Of a stretch of DNA of 64,000 nucleotides, positions 48,524 to 57,969 are shown piece by piece. The translations under genes and the position numbers were made by a program. The DNA is from Rhizobium sp. SEMIA4064 (lineage in GTDB: Bacteria; Pseudomonadota; Alphaproteobacteria; Rhizobiales; Rhizobiaceae). The number at the start of each line of letters is the position of its first letter. Positions within the stretch are counted from its first letter, which is position 1. Under the pieces are notes generated by a model. It saw only the letters and a program-made list of their open reading frames with translations, did not search any database and had not been told where the DNA came from. Location: positions 1-64,000 of the forward strand of contig NZ_PYJN01000006.1 of NCBI RefSeq assembly GCF_003025035.1, read 5' to 3'.

Positions 48524-48670
48524 AGGCGGGTCGGGGGGTGTGGCATTGAAGTCGCAGTCTCAGTCTGAGTTGTGACACGGCCGCATTGCCTATCCCGGTT
48601 CTTAATTTTCCCATTGCCTATAGCTGAATTTCCTGCTCTCAAATGCAACGATAGAGAGAATTTATAGCGG

Positions 48671-48750
48671 CGACACATCTGTTGACGCAAGGGATGGATG
48701 TGTCGCGGTAGCTGGTAATCGTTCTGGCTGCTTCCCGTAAGCAGCCAGAA
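48671..48750 (+). promoter_or_regulatory. Two-hairpin leader before the DUF898 gene
   Basis: Hairpin 1: CGACACATC (48671-48679) with GATGTGTCG (48697-48705). Hairpin 2: TTCTGGCTGCTT (48722-48733) with AAGCAGCCAGAA (48739-48750), a perfect 12-bp stem with loop CCCGT. No T-run follows and the ribosome site lies about 15 bases later, so it looks like a leader structure rather than a terminator. It does not match a riboswitch I know. Confidence 0.55.
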
Positions 48751-48776
48751 AACGGCAATAGTGGGGGCAGGGAATT

Positions 48777-49841
48777 ATGGCAGTTGTTGAACAGCATTAT
48801 CCCATTGGAAATAAGCACTTTTTTCAACGTGCATCATTTACTGGAAGCAGCAAAGAGTATTTCGGCATCTGGATCGTCAACATCCTGCTGACGATCGTTA
48901 CGCTGGGCATTTATTCCGCCTGGGCGAAGGTACGCCGCAACCGGTATTTCTATGGGAATACGGTCCTGCTGGGCCACACCTTTGAATATCATGCCAAGGG
49001 CAAACAGATACTGATCGGACGGCTGATCGTGTTCGGCTTTCTCATCGCCTTAAATATCCTTTCGCATGTGGCACCGTTGGCCGCCTTGGCAATTTGGCCG
49101 GTGATGCTGGTGGTATTCCCATGGTTTCTCATGCGCGGCCTGAAGTTCAATGCGCGCGTGACGAGCTATCGCAATGTGCGCTTCGATTTCGTCGGAACCT
49201 ATGGAGGTGCATTTAAGGCGATCTTCTTAGGTGCCTTGGTAACGGTGATCTCGTTCGGGTTGGCGTCTCCAGTCGCAAGTCGTTGGTTTTATAAGTACAT
49301 CTTCGACAATTTGCGTTATGGAGACCGATCATTCTCGACCGAGCCTCGATTGAGTGCGATTTACAAGGTTTTCGGTGCCATGATCGCGATCGCCATTGCA
49401 GGCGGTGCAGTCATGGGGTTCGTTTTGGGCGTTTTAGGCGCCTTTCGCAATGTCCCAATGGGTTCAGATGCTGGTCTTGGTCCGGCATATGTCGGGCTTG
49501 CCATTGGCCTGCTCGGATACGTATTCGCCGGCCTTTATTATCGGGCCTCGATCCGCAACATCGTCTGGTCGGCAGCAATGATCGATCATCGCCATCAGCT
49601 CCGTAGCAACCTTGGTCGCGGGGAGTATATTTGGGTTGTCGTCGTCAATACGGTGCTGACGTTCGTAACGCTGGGCCTGATGCGTCCATGGGCTGCGGTA
49701 CAGATGCAGCGGCTTTTAGCAGAACACACCGCAATAAGCATTGACGGCGAGATCGGCGTGGTTTTCGACCAGATCCGCTCGACTGGCGGCGTCATTAGTG
49801 CGGAATATCTTGATGTCGATGGCTTCGACTTTGGTTTCTGA
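48777..49841 (+). CDS. DUF898 (YjgN-like) membrane protein
   Basis: Polytopic inner-membrane protein of 354 aa, DUF898 family. The family pattern appears twice: FTGSSKEYFGIWIVNILLTIVTLGIYSAWAKVRRNRYFYGNT in short form near residue 15, and again as GEYIWVVVVNTVLTFVTLGLMRPWAAVQMQRL near residue 280, with hydrophobic helices between. Function is not established for the family. The ATG at 48777 follows GGGGGCAGGG. Its end overlaps the peptidase gene start by 29 bases, so the two are very probably co-translated and work together. Confidence 0.85.
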   Translation: MAVVEQHYPIGNKHFFQRASFTGSSKEYFGIWIVNILLTIVTLGIYSAWAKVRRNRYFYGNTVLLGHTFEYHAKGKQILIGRLIVFGFLIALNILSHVAPLAALAIWPVMLVVFPWFLMRGLKFNARVTSYRNVRFDFVGTYGGAFKAIFLGALVTVISFGLASPVASRWFYKYIFDNLRYGDRSFSTEPRLSAIYKVFGAMIAIAIAGGAVMGFVLGVLGAFRNVPMGSDAGLGPAYVGLAIGLLGYVFAGLYYRASIRNIVWSAAMIDHRHQLRSNLGRGEYIWVVVVNTVLTFVTLGLMRPWAAVQMQRLLAEHTAISIDGEIGVVFDQIRSTGGVISAEYLDVDGFDFGF

Positions 49842-50910
49842 TCCGGCATCAATTGCCACGGGCACCTGGCATCCGCCCCATTCCAGCCGGGCGGTTGCCG
49901 CCCGGCTGGTTGACATCGGTGGTTCGCTCACCGTCCTCTCGGATGAGGACGACGAAAAGGACAAGCGCCTCGCCTGGGGCATCCGTTCCGATATCGAAAT
50001 CAGTCCACGCGTGGGCTCCATTCCGCGGCGCATTGTTTTCGGCAACGAGTCGGTGTTCGAAACGCGCGATAATGATGCCGTCGACGCTTATCTCCAAGGC
50101 CGCGGTGAGGGGCGCAGCGGTTTTGTACACCGGCTGGAGATTGTGCGCCCGCGCATGATCGCCTTCGCCGTTGCGACGATCGTGCTGGCGTCGACCATTT
50201 ATCACTACGCTTTGCCGGCGCTGGTGGAGGTCGCCGTTCTGGTGACGCCGCCGGTCGTGCCGGAGATGATGTCCGCGGGGACGTTGAAGACGCTGGATCA
50301 GGTGACGCTCAGCCCGAGCAAGCTGCCCGAAGCCAGGCGTAAGGAAATAGCCGATCAATTCGAAAAGATCGCAACCCATGCGGAGGGCGGTGTCGGCCGG
50401 TATAAGCTGAACTTTCGCGGAGGTGGCGTCGTCGGCCCGAATGCCTTCGCGTTGCCGGACGGCAATCTGGTCCTGACCGACGAATTGGTGAACCTTGCCG
50501 GCGGCGATACGGAAATGATCACCGCCGTTCTCGGCCACGAGATCGGCCATGTCGAATACAAGCATAGCCTCCGCCAACTTTACCGCGCCGCCGGCGTCGC
50601 CGGTTTGGTCTTGCTGATTGCCGGCGACGTCGGTTCCGGCGTGCAGGATGTTTTGACCCAGGGGGGCGGCTTGTTGGCGCTTGCCTATTCCCGCTCTGCC
50701 GAAGCCCAAGCCGATCGCCGTTCGGTCGAGTTGATGCAGGAAGCGGGCATGGACCCGACAGCACTGTCGCGCTTCTTCGATACTCTGGAAACGAAACTCG
50801 GCGATCATTCCGATACCAGCATGCTGTCGACCCATCCGGGTACGCCGGAGCGCAAGCAGGCTATTCTCGATTACGCCAGGGAGCTTAGGGCGGGAGCAGG
50901 AAAGGGCTGA
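49813..50910 (+). CDS. M48-family membrane metallopeptidase
   Basis: Peptidase of 365 aa. An N-terminal soluble domain (1-100, GTWHPPHSSRAVAARLVDIGG) is followed by one membrane helix (about 112-135), then the M48 domain with zinc motif HEIGH at residues 242-246 and the third-ligand region in SAEAQADRRSVELM (about 295); the end STHPGTPER is also family-typical. An anchored M48 domain may face the periplasm, but orientation is not certain. Starts at 49813 and 49819 both overlap the DUF898 gene. The pairing suggests processing or quality control linked to the DUF898 protein. Confidence 0.87.
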   Translation: MSMASTLVSDPASIATGTWHPPHSSRAVAARLVDIGGSLTVLSDEDDEKDKRLAWGIRSDIEISPRVGSIPRRIVFGNESVFETRDNDAVDAYLQGRGEGRSGFVHRLEIVRPRMIAFAVATIVLASTIYHYALPALVEVAVLVTPPVVPEMMSAGTLKTLDQVTLSPSKLPEARRKEIADQFEKIATHAEGGVGRYKLNFRGGGVVGPNAFALPDGNLVLTDELVNLAGGDTEMITAVLGHEIGHVEYKHSLRQLYRAAGVAGLVLLIAGDVGSGVQDVLTQGGGLLALAYSRSAEAQADRRSVELMQEAGMDPTALSRFFDTLETKLGDHSDTSMLSTHPGTPERKQAILDYARELRAGAGKG

Positions 50911-50930
50911 GTCCCCCCATCAGAATAACG

Positions 50931-50945
50931 TGAATGTGATTTTCA
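50931..50945 (+). promoter_or_regulatory. Candidate IRO box (RirA site)
   Basis: TGA, nine bases, TCA (50931-50945) matches the TGA-N9-TCA iron-responsive operator described for RirA. The pattern is short and could occur by chance, but it is 83 bases before rirA itself. Confidence 0.45.
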
Positions 50946-50948
50946 TAT

Positions 50949-50984
50949 TTTGGAATTGTTCAAAACTACGAAAGGCACTATATA
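50949..50984 (+). promoter_or_regulatory. rirA promoter with ICE-like (Irr) box
   Basis: TTTGGAA-TTG-TTCAAAA (50949-50965) matches the Irr consensus TTTAGAA-N3-TTCTAAA at 12 of 14 positions. It overlaps a candidate -35, TTGTTC (50956-50961), with TATATA (50979-50984) 17 bases on. The layout suggests that Irr and RirA both act on this promoter. Confidence 0.5.
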
Positions 50985-51027
50985 CCAGTCGAACCGTCCT
51001 ATGCGGCCTTGATTCCAGGAGATCGGC

Positions 51028-51516
51028 ATGCGCTTGACCAAGCAGACCAACTACGCAGTGCGCATGCTCATGTATTGCGCCGCCAACGATGGCCACTTGA
51101 GCCGCATCCCGGAAATCGCAAAAGCCTATGGTGTTTCCGAGCTGTTTTTGTTCAAGATTTTGCAGCCGCTCACCAAGGCTGGTCTCGTCGAGACCGTGCG
51201 TGGCCGCAATGGCGGCGTGCGTCTCGGCAAGCCGGCGGCCAGCATCAGCCTGTTCGATGTCGTCAAGGTGACCGAAGATAGTTTCGCGATGGCGGAATGC
51301 TTCGAGGAAGGTGTCGTCGAATGCCCGTTGGTCGATAGCTGCGGCCTGAACTCGGCGCTGCGCAAGGCGCTCAACGCCTTCTTCGACGTGCTGACCGAAT
51401 ATTCCATCGACGATCTCGTCAAGGCCCGTCCGCAGATCAATTTCCTGCTCGGTCTGACCGAGAACGATCACAGAGCAATCGCCAAGAAGCCAGCGATCAC
51501 GGCACCGGCCGCCTGA
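51028..51516 (+). CDS. rirA: Rhizobial iron regulator RirA (Rrf2 family)
   Basis: Iron-sulfur regulator of 162 aa that represses iron uptake genes when iron is plentiful. The Rrf2 winged HTH (RLTKQTNYAVRMLMYCA at the start, then IPEIAKAYGVSELFLFKIL) is followed by the three cluster cysteines C91, C99 and C105 in the standard spacing. Sequence and length are those I know for rhizobial RirA. GGAGATCGGC precedes ATG 51028. Single gene with its own terminator; followed by the dpp importer, as in S. meliloti by my recollection. Confidence 0.95.
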   Translation: MRLTKQTNYAVRMLMYCAANDGHLSRIPEIAKAYGVSELFLFKILQPLTKAGLVETVRGRNGGVRLGKPAASISLFDVVKVTEDSFAMAECFEEGVVECPLVDSCGLNSALRKALNAFFDVLTEYSIDDLVKARPQINFLLGLTENDHRAIAKKPAITAPAA

Positions 51517-51542
51517 TCCTCCCTAAATTTACGCAGTTTCCC

Positions 51543-51577
51543 AATCCGCGGGCGCCTTGAGGTGTCCGCGGATTTTT
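51543..51577 (+). terminator. Terminator of rirA
   Basis: AATCCGCGG (51543-51551) pairs with CCGCGGATT (51566-51574), followed by TTTTT. Confidence 0.9.
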
Positions 51578-51857
51578 CGTTTGTGCCGTCAGGTAAATTC
51601 TGTCGCCAATCGTTAATGTTTGCGAAGAGGCAAGGGTAAAATTATCCGAAATGCGTCGAAAAGAGGCGCGATTTCGTCAGATTGTTACCAATCCAAGACC
51701 ATTTTTATAGGAAAATTTCCAAACTCTATAATTTGGAAAAATTTTGGGCGGGGCGTGTTGCTTTCACACATTAAATAGCGTTCCATCGGCGCGATCCGGA
51801 AGGGAACCTCAGGGGATCCACGGCTTCAAAAGAATAACAAACCTGGGAAACGACATC
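51578..51857 (+). promoter_or_regulatory. Leader and promoter region of dppA
   Basis: About 280 AT-rich bases. An inverted repeat TTTCCAAA (51716-51723) / TTTGGAAA (51732-51739) with an 8-base spacer could be an operator; it resembles no consensus I can name with confidence. No supported gene here: an in-frame upstream start at 51744 exists but the signal peptide begins at 51858. Confidence 0.45.
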
Positions 51858-53453
51858 ATGAAAAAGATCTCTGTCCTGTTGGCAGTGACCGCCCTGGCTT
51901 CGGTCATGGCGACGTCCGCCTGGTCCAAAACGCTCGTCTATTGCTCGGAAGGTTCGCCGGAAGGTTTCGATCCGGGAATTTACACCGCCGGCACCACCTT
52001 CGATGCCTCTTCGCGTACGGTTTATAGCCGCCTCGTCGAGTTCAAGCACGGCAGCACCGAAGTTGAGCCTGGCCTCGCCGAAAGCTGGACTGTTTCCCCG
52101 GATGGTAAGGAATACACCTTCAAGCTCCGCAAGGGCGTGAAGTTCCAGACCACCGATTACTTCACCCCGACGCGCGATCTCAATGCTGACGACGTCGTCT
52201 TCTCGTTCAACCGCCAGCTCAAGGAAGACAGCCCGTGGGCCAAGTACGTCGCCGGCGGTTCCTATGAATATGCTGCGGGCATGGGCTTCCCGACCCTCAT
52301 CAAGTCGGTCGACAAGGTCGATGACCTCACCGTCAAGTTCGTGCTGAATCGTCCGGAAGCGCCGTTCATCGCCGACCTGGCCATGGACTTCGCTTCGATC
52401 CTGTCGAAGGAATATGCAGACAAGCTGCAGGCCGACAAGAAGATGGAGCAGATGAACCAGCAGCCGCTCGGCACTGGTCCGTTTACCTTCGTCGCCTATC
52501 AGCCGGATGCCGTCATCCGCTACAAGGCGAATGAAACCTACTTCAAGGGCAAGGAAAAGATCGACGATCTCGTCTTCGCGATCACCCCTGACGCATCCGT
52601 TCGCGCGCAGAAGCTGAAGTCCGGCGAATGCCAGATCATGCCGTATCCGAACGCCGCCGACATCAAGGATCTCCAGACCGACAAGAGCTTGAAGGTTCTC
52701 GAACAGGCGGGCCTGAACGTCTCCTATCTCGCCTACAACACGCTGGTTGCTCCCTTCGACAAGGCCGAAGTGCGCAAGGCGCTGAACATGGCTGTCGATA
52801 AGCGGGCGATCGTCGATGCCGTCTTCCAGGGTTCCGGCTCGGTCGCTACCAACCCGATCCCGCCGACCATGTGGTCCTACAACAAGGACATCAAGGACGA
52901 TCCGTACAACCCGGAAGAAGCCAAGAAGATGCTTGAAAAGGCTGGGGTCAAGAACCTCAGCATGAAGATCTGGGCTATGCCGGTTTCGCGTCCGTACATG
53001 CTGAATGCACGTCGTGCTGCCGAGCTGATGCAGGCTGACCTCGCCAAGATCGGCGTCAAGGCCGAGATCGTGACCTATGACTGGGCTCAGTACCTGAAGC
53101 TCTCCTCCGCCAAGGACCGCGATGGCGCGGCTATCCTCGGCTGGACCGGCGACAACGGCGATCCGGATAACTTCCTGGATACGCTGCTCGGCTGCGACGC
53201 AGTCGGCGGTAACAACCGCGCCCAGTGGTGCAACAAGGAATTCGACGGTCTCGTGAAGAAGGCTAAGCAGACTGCCGATGTCAAGGAGCGCACTAAGCTC
53301 TACGAACAGGCGCAGGTCGTCTTCAAGCGCGAAGCTCCGTGGATGACCATCGACCATTCCGAGGAGTTCGTTCCCATGAGCACCAAGGTTTCTGGCTACG
53401 TGCAGGATCCGGTCGGCGTTCACCGCTTCGACGGCGTCGATATCGCCGAATAA
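51858..53453 (+). CDS. dppA: Dipeptide ABC transporter substrate-binding protein (DppA type)
   Basis: Family 5 extracellular solute-binding protein, 531 aa. It starts with a Sec signal peptide (MKKISVLLAVTALASVMATSAWS) and the DppA-like mature start KTLVYCSEGSPEGFDPGIYTAG. DppA relatives bind dipeptides and, in some bacteria, heme or delta-aminolevulinate. First gene of dppABCDF. GGGAAA is a modest ribosome site. A strong hairpin lies 40 bases after the stop. Location next to rirA makes an iron/heme link attractive but unproven. Confidence 0.92.
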   Translation: MKKISVLLAVTALASVMATSAWSKTLVYCSEGSPEGFDPGIYTAGTTFDASSRTVYSRLVEFKHGSTEVEPGLAESWTVSPDGKEYTFKLRKGVKFQTTDYFTPTRDLNADDVVFSFNRQLKEDSPWAKYVAGGSYEYAAGMGFPTLIKSVDKVDDLTVKFVLNRPEAPFIADLAMDFASILSKEYADKLQADKKMEQMNQQPLGTGPFTFVAYQPDAVIRYKANETYFKGKEKIDDLVFAITPDASVRAQKLKSGECQIMPYPNAADIKDLQTDKSLKVLEQAGLNVSYLAYNTLVAPFDKAEVRKALNMAVDKRAIVDAVFQGSGSVATNPIPPTMWSYNKDIKDDPYNPEEAKKMLEKAGVKNLSMKIWAMPVSRPYMLNARRAAELMQADLAKIGVKAEIVTYDWAQYLKLSSAKDRDGAAILGWTGDNGDPDNFLDTLLGCDAVGGNNRAQWCNKEFDGLVKKAKQTADVKERTKLYEQAQVVFKREAPWMTIDHSEEFVPMSTKVSGYVQDPVGVHRFDGVDIAE

Positions 53454-53493
53454 CGGACACGCTCTGAAATACCCGGTCGAGAGCCGGGTGAAA

Positions 53494-53524
53494 CCGGCGG
53501 TCAGGCAATTTGCTTGACCGCCGG
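53494..53524 (+). promoter_or_regulatory. Intercistronic hairpin between dppA and dppB
   Basis: CCGGCGGTCA (53494-53503) pairs with TGACCGCCGG (53515-53524), extended inward by GCAA/TTGC-like pairing. No T-run follows. Likely an mRNA stabiliser for dppA or a partial terminator. Confidence 0.65.
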
Positions 53525-53543
53525 AAAACTTTGGACATCTGCC

Positions 53544-54548
53544 ATGTTGCGATTTCTTTTCGGCCGCCTTGCGGTGCTGATCCCGACATTCCTCGGCGTA
53601 TCGATCGTCGCTTTCTCCTTCATCCGCCTGCTTCCCGGCGATCCCGTCATGCTGTTGTCGGGCGAGCGCGTCATGTCGCCTGAGCGCCATGCCCAGATCT
53701 CTCATGATCTCGGCTACGACCAGCCGCTGGTCATGCAATACGGCCACTACATCTGGAGTGCGCTGCACGGCGATCTCGGGACTTCGATCACCACCAAGCG
53801 CGACGTGCTGACCGACTTCCTGACCTTCTTCCCGGCAACGCTGGAACTGTCGATCTGCGCTATGATCCTGGCGATCTGTCTTGGCATTCCGGCAGGCGTT
53901 TTCGCCGCCGTCAAGCGCGGCACATGGTTCGACCAGAGCGTGATGGGCGTGGCCCTTGTCGGTTATTCCATGCCGATCTTCTGGTGGGGCCTGCTGCTGA
54001 TCATCGTCTTCAACGGCTATCTGCATTGGACGCCGGTTTCCGGCCGCATCGGGCTCATCTATTTCTTCAAGCCGGTCACCGGCTTCATGCTGATCGACAG
54101 CCTCCTGTCCGGTCAAAAGGGCGCCTTCGCCTCGGCGCTGAATTCGCTGATCCTGCCGACCATCGTGCTCGGCACCATTCCGCTCGCCGTCATCGCCCGG
54201 CAGACGCGCTCGGCCATGCTGGAAGTTCTGGGTGAGGATTATGTCCGCACCGCCCGCTCCAAAGGCCTCGCGCCGCTGCGCGTCGTCTCCGTGCATGCGC
54301 TCCGCAATGCCATGATCCCAGTCGTCACCACCATCGGCCTGCAGGTCGGCGTGCTGCTCGGCGGCGCCATCCTGACGGAAAGCATCTTTTCCTGGCCGGG
54401 CATCGGCAAGTGGATGATCGACGCCGTCTTCAAGCGCGATTATCCTGTGGTGCAGGGCGGTCTGCTGCTGATCGCGGGCATCGTCATGCTCGTCAATCTC
54501 GCCGTCGACCTGCTCTACGGCTTCATCAATCCACGCATTCGTCACTAG
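53544..54548 (+). CDS. dppB: Dipeptide ABC transporter permease DppB
   Basis: Inner-membrane permease of 334 aa in the DppB/OppB family, about six helices. N-terminal MLRFLFGRLAVLIPTFLGVS and the long first periplasmic loop (RLLPGDPVMLLSGERVM) are typical. The EAA-type loop is around TARSKGLAPLRVVSVHALRN. The ATG at 53544 is preferred over a frame opening at 53514, which lies in the hairpin. dppC begins 9 bases after the stop. Confidence 0.92.
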   Translation: MLRFLFGRLAVLIPTFLGVSIVAFSFIRLLPGDPVMLLSGERVMSPERHAQISHDLGYDQPLVMQYGHYIWSALHGDLGTSITTKRDVLTDFLTFFPATLELSICAMILAICLGIPAGVFAAVKRGTWFDQSVMGVALVGYSMPIFWWGLLLIIVFNGYLHWTPVSGRIGLIYFFKPVTGFMLIDSLLSGQKGAFASALNSLILPTIVLGTIPLAVIARQTRSAMLEVLGEDYVRTARSKGLAPLRVVSVHALRNAMIPVVTTIGLQVGVLLGGAILTESIFSWPGIGKWMIDAVFKRDYPVVQGGLLLIAGIVMLVNLAVDLLYGFINPRIRH

Positions 54549-54557
54549 GAGCGGCCC

Positions 54558-55451
54558 ATGAGCACGGTAAGTCTCAAATCCGACCGCCCCTCCGCTCTCG
54601 CGGAGTTCTGGTACTATTTCTCGCGTAACAAGGGCGCGGTCATCGGGCTGGTGATCTTCGTCTTCGTTCTGTTCCTGGCGATCTTCGCCGGTGTGGTCGC
54701 CCCACATGATCCGAACTACGCCTATGGCGGCACCATGCAGCGCCTGCCGCCGGCTTGGGCCCAAGGCGGCAATAGCGACTTTCTCCTCGGCACCGATGCC
54801 AATGGCCGCGATCTTCTCTCGCGCCTGATCTATGGCACGCGGTTTTCGCTGTTCATCGGCCTGGTGGTTGCTTCGCTTTCGGCGCTCGCCGGTGTCCTGA
54901 TCGGCCTCGTCGCCGGCTATGTTCGTGGCCGCACCGATACGATCATCATGCGCATCATGGACATCATCCTTGCCATTCCCTCGCTGCTGCTCGCCCTGGT
55001 GCTGGTGGCGATCCTGGGACCTGGCCTGACCAACGCCATGATCGCGATCTCCATCGTCAACCAGCCGCACTTCGTTCGCCTGACGCGCGCCTCGGTGATG
55101 GCCGAGCGCGACAAGGAATATGTCATCGCCTCGCGGGTTTCCGGCGCCACTTCGCTTCGCCTGATGTTCAAAACCATCCTGCCGAACTGTCTGGGGCCGT
55201 TGATCGTGCAGGCGACGCTGGCCTTCTCGGCCGCGATTCTCGATGCCGCCGCCCTCGGCTTTCTCGGCCAGGGCGCGCAGCCGCCGACGCCGGAATGGGG
55301 AACGATGCTCGCGGATTCGCGTGAATTCTTCCAGAGCAATCCCTGGCTCGTCACTTTTCCCGGTCTTTGCATCCTGATCACGGTTCTCGCCATCAATCTG
55401 ATGGGCGATGGCCTGCGCGATGCTTTCGACCCGAAGCTGAAGAGGTCGTGA
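54558..55451 (+). CDS. dppC: Dipeptide ABC transporter permease DppC
   Basis: Permease of 297 aa, DppC/OppC family. It has a cytoplasmic N terminus, the first helix at about 30-52 (GAVIGLVIFVFVLFLAIFAG), the conserved LLGTDANGRDLLSRLIYGTR segment (about 76-95) and the docking loop ASRVSGATSLRLMFKTILPN. Forms the channel with DppB. Its stop TGA overlaps the dppD ATG by one base. Confidence 0.93.
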   Translation: MSTVSLKSDRPSALAEFWYYFSRNKGAVIGLVIFVFVLFLAIFAGVVAPHDPNYAYGGTMQRLPPAWAQGGNSDFLLGTDANGRDLLSRLIYGTRFSLFIGLVVASLSALAGVLIGLVAGYVRGRTDTIIMRIMDIILAIPSLLLALVLVAILGPGLTNAMIAISIVNQPHFVRLTRASVMAERDKEYVIASRVSGATSLRLMFKTILPNCLGPLIVQATLAFSAAILDAAALGFLGQGAQPPTPEWGTMLADSREFFQSNPWLVTFPGLCILITVLAINLMGDGLRDAFDPKLKRS

Positions 55452-56463
55452 TGCCGCTTCTCGATATTGAAAACCTCACCGTTGAATTCCAGACCGCATC
55501 CGGCCTGTTCCGTGCGGTGGATGGCGTCTCTCTCACCTGCGATAAGGGAGAAATACTCTCGATCGTCGGCGAATCCGGTTCCGGCAAGTCTGTGTCCATG
55601 CTGGCCATGATGGGGCTTCTGCCCTGGACGGCGAAGATCACCGCCGACCGCATGACGTTCGATGGGAAGGACCTGCGTGGCATCTCCTCGCGCCAGCGCC
55701 GCAAGATCATCGGCAAGGACATGGCGATGATCTTCCAGGAGCCGATGTCGAGCCTCAATCCGTGCTTCACGGTCGGCTTTCAGCTCGGCGAGACCCTGCG
55801 CATCCACATGGGTCTCGACCGCAAGGCGCGCCGTGAGCGCTCGATCGAGCTCTTGAATCTTGTCGGTATCCCGGCGCCTGCGGATCGCTTGTCGAACTTC
55901 CCGCACCAGATGTCCGGCGGCATGAGCCAGCGCGTCATGATTGCCATGGCGCTTGCCTGCAATCCGAAGCTTCTGATCGCCGACGAGCCGACCACCGCGC
56001 TCGACGTGACCATCCAGGCACAGATCCTCGATCTGCTTGCGCGGCTGCAGAAAGAGCAGGGCATGGCGCTGGTGCTGATCACCCACGACATGGGCGTGGT
56101 AGCAGAAACCGCCGAGCGCGTGCAGGTGCAATATGCTGGCCAGAAGGTCGAGGAGCAGCCGGTGAAGGCCCTGTTCCGCGATCCGCATCATCCCTATACG
56201 GCAGCACTTCTTTCAGCTCTGCCAGAACGCGCCGTGGTCGGCGAGCGCCTGCCGTCGATCGCCGGCGTCGTGCCCGGCCAGCACGATCGCCCCACGGGCT
56301 GTCTTTTCGCGCCGCGCTGCTCGTTTGCGACGCCGGAATGCGACCGTGGCGTCAAGCGTCAGGGCGCGGAACTCGGCGTGGCACTCTGCAATTATCCATT
56401 GGAACACGGCAAGCCGCACGGCCATCCCGGCCTTGCCGCCACGCAAGCAGCAGGAGGCCGTTA

Positions 56464-56464
<1 letters not shown>
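55451..56464 (+). CDS. dppD: Dipeptide ABC transporter ATPase DppD
   Basis: ATPase of 337 aa: Walker A GESGSGKS (about residues 38-45), signature [19 protein letters not shown], Walker [13 protein letters not shown], switch His in [16 protein letters not shown]. The C-terminal oligopeptide/dipeptide domain has the cysteine set [16 protein letters not shown] that in this family can hold an Fe-S cluster. Starts at 55451 overlapping dppC; the stop at 56464 overlaps dppF. Confidence 0.94.
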
Positions 56465-57417
<953 letters not shown>

Positions 57418-57431
57418 TGGCTGGAAGCACC

Positions 57432-57959
57432 ATGAGCGATATGTCAAAAGCCCCGATCGCCGTCATCATCATGGGCGTCAGCGGCAGCGGCAAGTCGTCC
57501 ATCGGCGAAAAGATGGCGGCGCTGCGGGGTCAGTATTTTGTCGAGGGTGATGCGCTGCATCCCGCGGCCAATGTCGAGAAGATGAGCAAGGGCATTCCGC
57601 TGACGGATGAGGATCGTTGGCCCTGGCTCGACCTGATCGGCCAGCAGATCGCCGCCAGTCTTGCGAAAGGCCAAGCGATCGCCGTGTCATGTTCCGCTTT
57701 GAAGCGTAGCTATCGTGAGCGTCTGCGCGCCGCCGCCGGCGGGCACCTCTATTTCGTCTATCTCGATGGCTCGAAGGAACTGCTGACCAAGCGCATGGGC
57801 GAGCGCAAGGGCCATTTCATGCCGGCCTCACTGCTGGAAAGCCAACTGCAAACGCTGGAAGTGCCGACCGGCGAACCCGGCGTCGTGACGGTCGGCATCG
57901 ATGACACGGTCGACGGCATCGTCGAGGCCGCGCTCAAGGGTCTCGACGCAATCCGCTAA
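57432..57959 (+). CDS. gntK: Gluconokinase
   Basis: Phosphorylates gluconate to 6-phosphogluconate with ATP, feeding the Entner-Doudoroff enzyme Edd encoded at 8.5 kb. The 175-aa length is standard for GntK/IdnK. Walker A is GVSGSGKSS (about residues 15-23); EGDALHPAANVEKMSKGIPLTDEDR is the sugar-binding block; SCSALKRSYRERLR follows. Start at 57432 with GGAAG upstream; an earlier in-frame start at 57414 overlaps dppF. Convergent with the DadA-like gene. Confidence 0.93.
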   Translation: MSDMSKAPIAVIIMGVSGSGKSSIGEKMAALRGQYFVEGDALHPAANVEKMSKGIPLTDEDRWPWLDLIGQQIAASLAKGQAIAVSCSALKRSYRERLRAAAGGHLYFVYLDGSKELLTKRMGERKGHFMPASLLESQLQTLEVPTGEPGVVTVGIDDTVDGIVEAALKGLDAIR

Positions 57960-57969
57960 ATTCAATGTA

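Noticed and set aside
48671..48750. Leader hairpins as a known riboswitch (for example mini-ykkC)
   Set aside because: The loops lack the ACGR pattern and other class hallmarks; kept only as an unnamed leader structure.
51771..55070. 1099-codon open frame on the minus strand across dppABC
   Set aside because: It mirrors the codon structure of dppA, dppB and dppC, whose families are certain; its composition (Arg, Asp, His, Gln-rich) is that of an antisense shadow in high-GC DNA.
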